NCBI GenBank assembly: GCA_945888585.1
Contig: CAMDAI010000022.1
Span: 1-12,038 of the forward strand
Source of the DNA: Rickettsia typhi
GTDB taxonomy: Bacteria > Pseudomonadota > Alphaproteobacteria > Rickettsiales > UBA1997
DNA length: 12,038 bases
Direction: 5' to 3'
Shown: in pieces, positions 7,666-12,038 of the stretch
How the letters are laid out: each line of letters opens with the position of its first letter
Position numbering within the stretch: position 1 is the stretch's first letter
The notes under the pieces: generated by a model
Told to the model about the DNA's origin: nothing
The model's database searches: none
Seen by the model: only the letters and a program-made list of their open reading frames with translations
Position numbers and translations under genes: made by a program

Positions 7666-8565
7666 TTGGCAGAAATAAATTTTTTAGCCTATAAAATGCT
7701 TTATCAATTATCTGGAATCGATGAAATTATTAGCGAAACACCGATAAATCGCTTGAATAAATCCTCTAATCCTGTTTTATCTGTAGAAATAGTAGAGATT
7801 GTACAAGTAGAAAAACAGATTCAAGAAAATTCAGTTTTAGCAAAATCTTTATTAAAAGATAATTTTAGCAGCATGAGTCAAGATCAGGCTATTGCTGCTC
7901 TTGTTAAAAAACAGCAAAATAATTACAACATGGAAAGTCAGAATCTTTTAGTGCCCATTTCGCAGATTGTAGCCCAAGTAAAAAAGATAGTAACTCAGAT
8001 TGATAATCTAAAAGATTTGGAAAAGGCAGTGCATGATTTTGATGGTTGCCCTTTAAAGAAAATGGCCACTAATACAGTATTTTGTGATGGCGATCCTGAG
8101 TCAAAAGTAATGGTTATTGGTGAAGCTCCAGGTAATAATGAAGATCTACAAGGTATTCCTTTTTGTGGTGATAGCGGTAAGTTACTAAATGAGATGTTTG
8201 CTTCTATTGGTATACCTAGAGAAAAAATTTATATTACAAATTCTCTATTTTGGAGACCGCCGGGAAATAGAAGGCCAACTGATGATGAGCTTGCTATTTG
8301 TAAGCCGTTTGTTGAAAAACATATTGCCTTAGTTGCACCGAAATTAATCGTATTAATGGGTGCAACTGCTATGTATAGCGTTCTTGGTTCAGATGATGCA
8401 ATTAGCAAGATTAGAGGAAAGTTTCTTGATTATAAAAATCCATACTTGTCTAGTCCAATTAAGTCTATTACCTTGTTTCATCCATCCTATTTAATGCGTC
8501 AATCTTCCAAAAAAAGATTAGCTTGGGCGGATATGTTAGAAATTAAAAAATTTTTACAAAATTAA
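7666..8565 (+). CDS. Uracil-DNA glycosylase, family 4-like
   Basis: This enzyme excises uracil from DNA as the first step of base-excision repair. Family signatures are ATNTVFCDG, VIGEAPGNNED (GEAPG at 152-156), GIPFCGDSGKLL, a WRPPGNRRPT block (W196 onward) and the catalytic-loop motif HPSYLMR (H272). The 299 residues include an N-terminal extension with a low-complexity linker (about 30-110), usual in alphaproteobacterial members. Classical family 4 enzymes hold a 4Fe-4S cluster with four cysteines. Here the CxxC site reads CPLK (C128 only) and the KCRPP site reads FWRPP, leaving C212 as the other recognisable ligand. TTG at 7666 directly abuts the dnaA stop. I kept it because LAYKMLYQLSGIDEIISE matches the family N-terminus. 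ATG at 7696 is the alternative. It is translated with dnaA and the hisZ-like gene, probably by reinitiation. Confidence 0.88.
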   Translation: MAEINFLAYKMLYQLSGIDEIISETPINRLNKSSNPVLSVEIVEIVQVEKQIQENSVLAKSLLKDNFSSMSQDQAIAALVKKQQNNYNMESQNLLVPISQIVAQVKKIVTQIDNLKDLEKAVHDFDGCPLKKMATNTVFCDGDPESKVMVIGEAPGNNEDLQGIPFCGDSGKLLNEMFASIGIPREKIYITNSLFWRPPGNRRPTDDELAICKPFVEKHIALVAPKLIVLMGATAMYSVLGSDDAISKIRGKFLDYKNPYLSSPIKSITLFHPSYLMRQSSKKRLAWADMLEIKKFLQN

Positions 8566-8566
8566 A

Positions 8567-9700
8567 ATGAATGGGGAAAGTAAATATATGCTTCCAATTG
8601 GATTCTATGATTTATTAGGATTGGAAGCAGAAGTAAATGCTGAAAGTATCAATATTTTATTATCAAGATTTTCCAGTTACGGCTATAATCTAATAAAACC
8701 CCCTTTAGTTGAATTTGAGGAAAATTGGCAGAAAAATCCAAAATTTGGTGGATTTTCTTTTAAAATGATAGATGTTTTTTCTAATAAAACTTTGTTAATT
8801 AGAAGTGATATAACTACTCAAATTGCTAGATTGGCCAATAACAAGTTAAAAGATGAGCCTTTGCCAATGCGATTAAGTTATGTTGGTGATGTTTTAAAAG
8901 TTAAAAATAATGATTTACATGCTGATAGGCAGTTAACTCAGGTGGGTATTGAATTGATTGGTTCCGATTCTAATCTGGCTAATTTAGAAGTTTTAAATGC
9001 TACTTTAAATGGATTGGAAGATATTAAAGTACCAAATTTATTAATCGATTTTTGTCTACCGCAGTTTTTAAATTATGTAATTGCCGAATTAAAAATTGCT
9101 AAATCTTCAGAATTGAAATATGCAATTTTAGAAAAAAATATTTCTAAAATAAAGGAATTCGGTGAAAAATATGCTGATACTTTAATTAAGTTAACTTTAC
9201 CAAGTTCCAATATATTTGAAGTTTCAGAGCAAATTTTGAAATTACCGCTTTCCGATACAAGTAAAGAAAAAATAAAAAATTTACAAAAAATTGTTGGATT
9301 TGTAGAAAAAAATTATTCAGCGTTATCAGTTTCAATTGATATTTTTGGTGATAGTGATTTTAGTTATCATGAAGATATAGCATTTACTATTTTTGAAATT
9401 AATTCTTCTTGTATAGTTGCAAAGGGAGGTAGATATAGAGTTAATAATAAAATAGCTGCAGTTGGAGCTACAATTTATATTAATAATTTAAGAAAAATTT
9501 TAGTTAAAAAAACTAGAGATAATAAAAAGAAAATTCTGATAGCTAAAGCCGATAAAACAAAATTGTTAAGTTTCCAAAGCGATGGTTATATAACATTTAG
9601 TTCAATGTTAGAAGATTGTAATGAAATAAATCTTAAAATAGAAGCTAAGAATCTGGGATGTAATTTTATGTATTTTAATGATTTGATAATGGAGATTTAA
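8567..9700 (+). CDS. hisZ: HisZ-like ATP phosphoribosyltransferase regulatory subunit (HisRS paralogue)
   Basis: HisZ is a catalytically inactive histidyl-tRNA synthetase paralogue that pairs with short-form HisG in the first step of histidine synthesis. The 377 residues match HisZ length and keep the class II core: LPIGFYDLLG at the N-terminus, a motif 2-like MRLSYVGDVLK, RQLTQVGIELIG, and a late AKGGRYRVNNK (GGRY 287-290). There is no C-terminal anticodon-binding domain. ATG at 8567 is one base after the glycosylase stop and has no ribosome site. ATG at 8588, preceded by GGGGA, is an alternative seven codons in and sits right at the conserved LPIG. hisG is not in the window. A bare HisRS-like protein of other function is possible, but LPxGxxDL and GGRY favour HisZ. 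It is the last gene before the terminator. Confidence 0.78.
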   Translation: MNGESKYMLPIGFYDLLGLEAEVNAESINILLSRFSSYGYNLIKPPLVEFEENWQKNPKFGGFSFKMIDVFSNKTLLIRSDITTQIARLANNKLKDEPLPMRLSYVGDVLKVKNNDLHADRQLTQVGIELIGSDSNLANLEVLNATLNGLEDIKVPNLLIDFCLPQFLNYVIAELKIAKSSELKYAILEKNISKIKEFGEKYADTLIKLTLPSSNIFEVSEQILKLPLSDTSKEKIKNLQKIVGFVEKNYSALSVSIDIFGDSDFSYHEDIAFTIFEINSSCIVAKGGRYRVNNKIAAVGATIYINNLRKILVKKTRDNKKKILIAKADKTKLLSFQSDGYITFSSMLEDCNEINLKIEAKNLGCNFMYFNDLIMEI

Positions 9701-9724
9701 TTTATTTCTTGGGGTTCGGACATA

Positions 9725-9752
9725 AAAAAACCGGCTATTAAACCGGTTTTTT
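9725..9752. terminator. Bidirectional intrinsic terminator between hisZ-like gene and pal
   Basis: AAAAAACCGG (9725-9734) pairs perfectly with CCGGTTTTTT (9743-9752) around the eight-base loop CTATTAAA. The A-run and T-run flanks give a U-tract in both directions. It lies 24 bp after the hisZ-like stop and 2 bp beyond the pal stop, so it can end both converging transcripts. It is the clearest terminator in the window. Confidence 0.88.
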
Positions 9753-9754
9753 AT

Positions 9755-10303
9755 TTATTGAATAGTAGTTACGGCGCGTCTATTTTTAGACCAAACTGCT
9801 TCGCCAGTTCCAACTGTAGCTGGACGTTCCTTACCATAGCTTACCACTCTTACTCTAGAACTGATAATTCCGCCCTGAACTAAATAGTTCTTAACTGAAT
9901 TGGCTCTTTTAGCGCCAAGAGCAATATTATATTCCCTAGTACCTCTTTCATCACAATGCCCTTCAATTACAACTTTAATTGAGATATCGCTTTTTAGCCA
10001 AGCAACTTGATTATCAAGAACTTTCTTTGCATCTGGAGATAAACCAGAATTGTCGAGATCAAAATAAACTTTATCTGATACTTCAATAACTTCTTCAGAA
10101 GAGGCTGCTAAAGCCTCATTTTGTTTATTAATGGCTTCAGCGGTTGCTTCATTTTCAATTGGTTTAAATTCTTGAGTCTTTTCCTCATCGACAGATGTAA
10201 CTCTTGATCCATCTTGATTCGATATTTCATTGTCTGCAATTTTACCACGACAAGAAGAAATGGTTAAAGCTAAAAGGAGACAAAATAATAACTTATGTAA
10301 CAT
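9755..10303 (-). CDS. pal: Peptidoglycan-associated lipoprotein Pal
   Basis: Pal is an outer-membrane lipoprotein that binds peptidoglycan and works with TolA and TolB to hold the envelope together during division. I place the start at 10303, giving 182 residues. The ribosome site GAGGTG lies just upstream, and the protein then begins with a short lipoprotein signal peptide, MLHKLLFCLLLALTISSC, with lipobox ISSC and lipidated C18. An ATG at 10336 would put 11 polar residues before the signal peptide. After an acidic linker the OmpA-like domain (about 75-180) shows VYFDLDNSGLSPDAKKVL, IEGHCDERGTREYNIALG, AKRANSVKNYL and VVSYGKERP, all Pal-typical peptidoglycan-binding features. tolB and tolA are not adjacent. 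A candidate promoter lies 58 bp upstream, so pal is probably transcribed separately from the virB6-family gene. Confidence 0.95.
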   Translation of the reverse strand: MLHKLLFCLLLALTISSCRGKIADNEISNQDGSRVTSVDEEKTQEFKPIENEATAEAINKQNEALAASSEEVIEVSDKVYFDLDNSGLSPDAKKVLDNQVAWLKSDISIKVVIEGHCDERGTREYNIALGAKRANSVKNYLVQGGIISSRVRVVSYGKERPATVGTGEAVWSKNRRAVTTIQ

Positions 10304-10360
10304 AATACACCTCGTTTGCAAAGAAGTTTGCGACAAATATTTGGAAAAAATTTAATAAAG

Positions 10361-10388
10361 ATTCTCCAATTAAGAAGCCAATTGTCAA
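10361..10388 (-). promoter_or_regulatory. Candidate pal promoter
   Basis: On the minus strand a consensus -35 TTGACA (10388-10383) is followed after 16 bases by GAGAAT (10366-10361), 4/6 to the -10. The start would be near 10354, giving a leader of about 50 bases that contains the GAGGTG ribosome site. The perfect -35 in a non-coding gap supports independent pal transcription. Confidence 0.5.
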
Positions 10389-10441
10389 GAAGATATTACC
10401 AATTTTTATCAAACTAATGATTATTAAATAAATTCGTAAAA

Positions 10442-10453
10442 TGATCTTGATCA
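10442..10453. repeat. Short dyad after the virB6-family gene
   Basis: TGATC (10442-10446) and GATCA (10449-10453) form a perfect five-base inverted repeat with a two-base centre, 16 bp past the virB6-family stop on the minus strand. It is too small and lacks a T-run for a terminator. It could be an operator half-site pair or chance. Confidence 0.2.
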
Positions 10454-10468
10454 ATTTTTAGTTAATTT

Positions 10469-12038
10469 TTATTTATCTTCGCCCTTGACCGCAGGATCTG
10501 TTGCTGAAGTTGTAGCTTTTTTATCTGATGCTGCAGGATCTGTTGCTGAAGCTGAAGCTTTTTTATCTGATGCTGCAGGATCTCCTGTACTTTCAGGCTT
10601 ACTTAATTCTTTGGCAGGATTTTTTCCTTTATTTCCTATAGATCTGGCAACAGAGGTTCCTTTTTTGCCTACTCCGGATGCGATTTTTTTACTTAAACCC
10701 ATAGCTCTTTTTTGTATTCCTCTAGCTGCTCCAAAGCTTTTAGTGGCCATTTCCATGGCGCTAATTCCAGCACCTTTCAATTCTGCACCACCAGTCAATG
10801 TTGCTGCTAAATTAGTTATTTTTTCTAAAAATTGAGTAAAGATAAATAAAATAAAGGCAGCTTTAATAACGGTAGTTAATTTATCTGAAGTAATTCCAAC
10901 CAATATAGGTATTCCAATTCCAATAGCTTCAAATCCGTCAAAATTTTTAATTTCAGCTATCTTGAATATACAATATAAACTATCAGTATCAGCGTCATCA
11001 TTACATATGATATTTTTAGGTGCGTTAATACCATCACCTTCGAATCTGGCGCTTCCAATTATTGTTATATCAAAGATGCTTACTAGTATCCCTAAATAAG
11101 CAAATAAGACTATTGGTTGTAAGGCAAAGCTGATCAAATTTTTACGCCATTTTGTAAATACGCCCTCCGTTCTTTTAAATAGAGATAGGGTTATAGTTAT
11201 TGGGGAAACGTAAATCATTAGAACTATGGCAATGGAGGACATTAAAAAGATGTGTAAGGCTCTTACAGTTAGAGAAATCATAAAAAATGCACACATATAT
11301 CCTGCGATGATAAATACAATTCCAAGACCTCCAGTAAAGAATCCGGCAATTGTCATTCTAATTATATTTGGCACAGTAACTTCTGGTCCAAAACCAAGAG
11401 CTTTTGCTATTTTGCAATCAAGTGTATCCCATATTTTTAAATATTCTTTTCCAGGAGAATAAGAAGGCTTTGTATATCTAGTTTTTTCCTTATCGTCATT
11501 ATAGTTATATCTTGGGAATTGGCACCCATCAAGTTTGTATTCTGGTTTACCAGCATCAGGTTGCATAACTATATTGGATATAGATGTTCCTGCATTAAAT
11601 ATTCCGTTAAAAAATGTAGTTTGCCAAGCATTACCTAAAGCAAAATAACTAACTAAACCTAATTTTATCACAAACATTGATATATCTTTTCTGTCCATTA
11701 ACTTGCCACCGAGTAATATATTGATGCCGATAATGGTAATTGCAATTGTGAGGCCAAGTTTTATGACGGTTCTTAGTCTTGCCTGAATATCTTCAAAAAT
11801 TGAAGTTCCTGGTGCTGTTTCCCCTTTCTTATAAATATAACCGCTTGAACATATATCGTTAGCTGGCTCCTCATCTGGATTTTTACAAGCGCTATGACCG
11901 GCTTTATGCAAAAACATATTTTCCATAGTTTCTTTAAAACACTGAGCCATCGGTGCTGAAAAATTTCTGCCACTAATTGGCAATAAGCCCGCATCATAAC
12001 TGTAGTTGTTTTGGGAATCTCCCTTCATGTCAAAGCAT
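10469..12038 (-). CDS. virB6: TrbL/VirB6-family type IV secretion membrane protein (N-terminus outside window)
   Basis: VirB6 proteins are polytopic inner-membrane components of the type IV secretion channel. The frame is open to the right window edge, with in-frame codons for C-F-D before the Met at 12028, so the gene very likely starts outside. About 522 residues are visible. Counted from Met 12028 there are hydrophobic segments near 88-108, 117-136, 224-285 (two or three helices), 297-325, 370-383 and 385-403. This and the block with TVRALHIFLMSSIAIVLMIY and KWRKNLISFALQPIV fit the TrbL/VirB6 family in Rickettsiales style. Visible cysteines near 30 and 60 suggest a periplasmic N-terminal region. 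The last ~100 residues are a Lys/Ala/Ser/Asp-rich cytoplasmic tail with tandem repeats. Rickettsiales carry several virB6 paralogues in series, so neighbours off the right edge are probably more of these. Confidence 0.85.
   Translation of the reverse strand, partial: CFDMKGDSQNNYSYDAGLLPISGRNFSAPMAQCFKETMENMFLHKAGHSACKNPDEEPANDICSSGYIYKKGETAPGTSIFEDIQARLRTVIKLGLTIAITIIGINILLGGKLMDRKDISMFVIKLGLVSYFALGNAWQTTFFNGIFNAGTSISNIVMQPDAGKPEYKLDGCQFPRYNYNDDKEKTRYTKPSYSPGKEYLKIWDTLDCKIAKALGFGPEVTVPNIIRMTIAGFFTGGLGIVFIIAGYMCAFFMISLTVRALHIFLMSSIAIVLMIYVSPITITLSLFKRTEGVFTKWRKNLISFALQPIVLFAYLGILVSIFDITIIGSARFEGDGINAPKNIICNDDADTDSLYCIFKIAEIKNFDGFEAIGIGIPILVGITSDKLTTVIKAAFILFIFTQFLEKITNLAATLTGGAELKGAGISAMEMATKSFGAARGIQKRAMGLSKKIASGVGKKGTSVARSIGNKGKNPAKELSKPESTGDPAASDKKASASATDPAASDKKATTSATDPAVKGEDK
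10491..10583 (-). repeat. 42-bp in-frame tandem repeat in the virB6-family 3' end
   Basis: Two adjacent 42-bp units (10491-10532 and 10533-10574) plus nine bases of a third (10575-10583) differ at only a few positions. Each encodes 14 residues, DPAASDKKASASAT-like, in the hydrophilic tail of the virB6-family protein. The unit is a multiple of three, so copy-number change keeps the frame. Confidence 0.9.

Noticed and set aside
10304..10336. Longer pal start at 10336
   Set aside because: It would place polar residues before a good lipoprotein signal peptide, whereas GAGGTG sits at the right distance from the ATG at 10303.
10485..10835. 116-codon plus-strand frame opposite the virB6-family tail
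   Set aside because: It is the antisense reading of the repeat tail. The minus-strand frame has the family match and continues through the whole gene.

Overview
The window looks like an AT-rich alphaproteobacterium of the Rickettsiales or a close relative. The pointers are the strongly A/T-biased codons, a TrbL/VirB6-type type IV secretion protein of rickettsial style (long, with a charged low-complexity tail), the alphaproteobacterial forms of the Trm112-like protein and of uracil-DNA glycosylase, and weak or absent Shine-Dalgarno sites before most operon-internal genes. Unlike the best-known obligate intracellular Rickettsiales, it encodes leucine (leuA), histidine (hisZ-like) and purine (purK) biosynthesis proteins. 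A less reduced lineage, for example a Deianiraea-like extracellular or aquatic one, would fit. The taxonomy is inference.

Layout. (1) 2-922 (+): C-terminal part of a secreted or surface glycine-rich protein. Its 5' end lies outside the window. (2) 1084-4515 (+): leuA-mreB-mreC with 9-bp gaps, probably read from a promoter near 1020-1047. (3) 4517-5596 (-): purK, converging on mreC with one base between the stops. (4) 5662-5841 (+): a 59-residue Trm112/YcaR-type protein, divergent from purK. (5) 5842-6234: the only long spacer. It holds two dyads, one DnaA-box-like site, a candidate dnaA promoter, and a leader with two strong Shine-Dalgarno-like sequences and a possible 17-codon ORF. (6) 6235-9700 (+): dnaA, family-4-like uracil-DNA glycosylase and hisZ-like gene, almost without spacers. 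(7) 9725-9752: a clear bidirectional terminator. (8) 9755-10303 (-): pal. (9) 10469-12038 (-): the 3' part of a virB6-family gene, with a 42-bp tandem repeat in its 3' end.

How the genes relate. mreB and mreC belong to the cell-elongation machinery, and pal anchors the outer membrane to peptidoglycan. The virB6 product is an inner-membrane channel component of a type IV secretion system, and the glycine-rich protein is a likely surface or adhesion factor. dnaA and the glycosylase serve replication and DNA repair. leuA, purK and hisZ are metabolic genes scattered among these rather than placed with their pathway partners, as is common in small alphaproteobacterial genomes. No tRNA, rRNA, IS element or CRISPR array was recognised.
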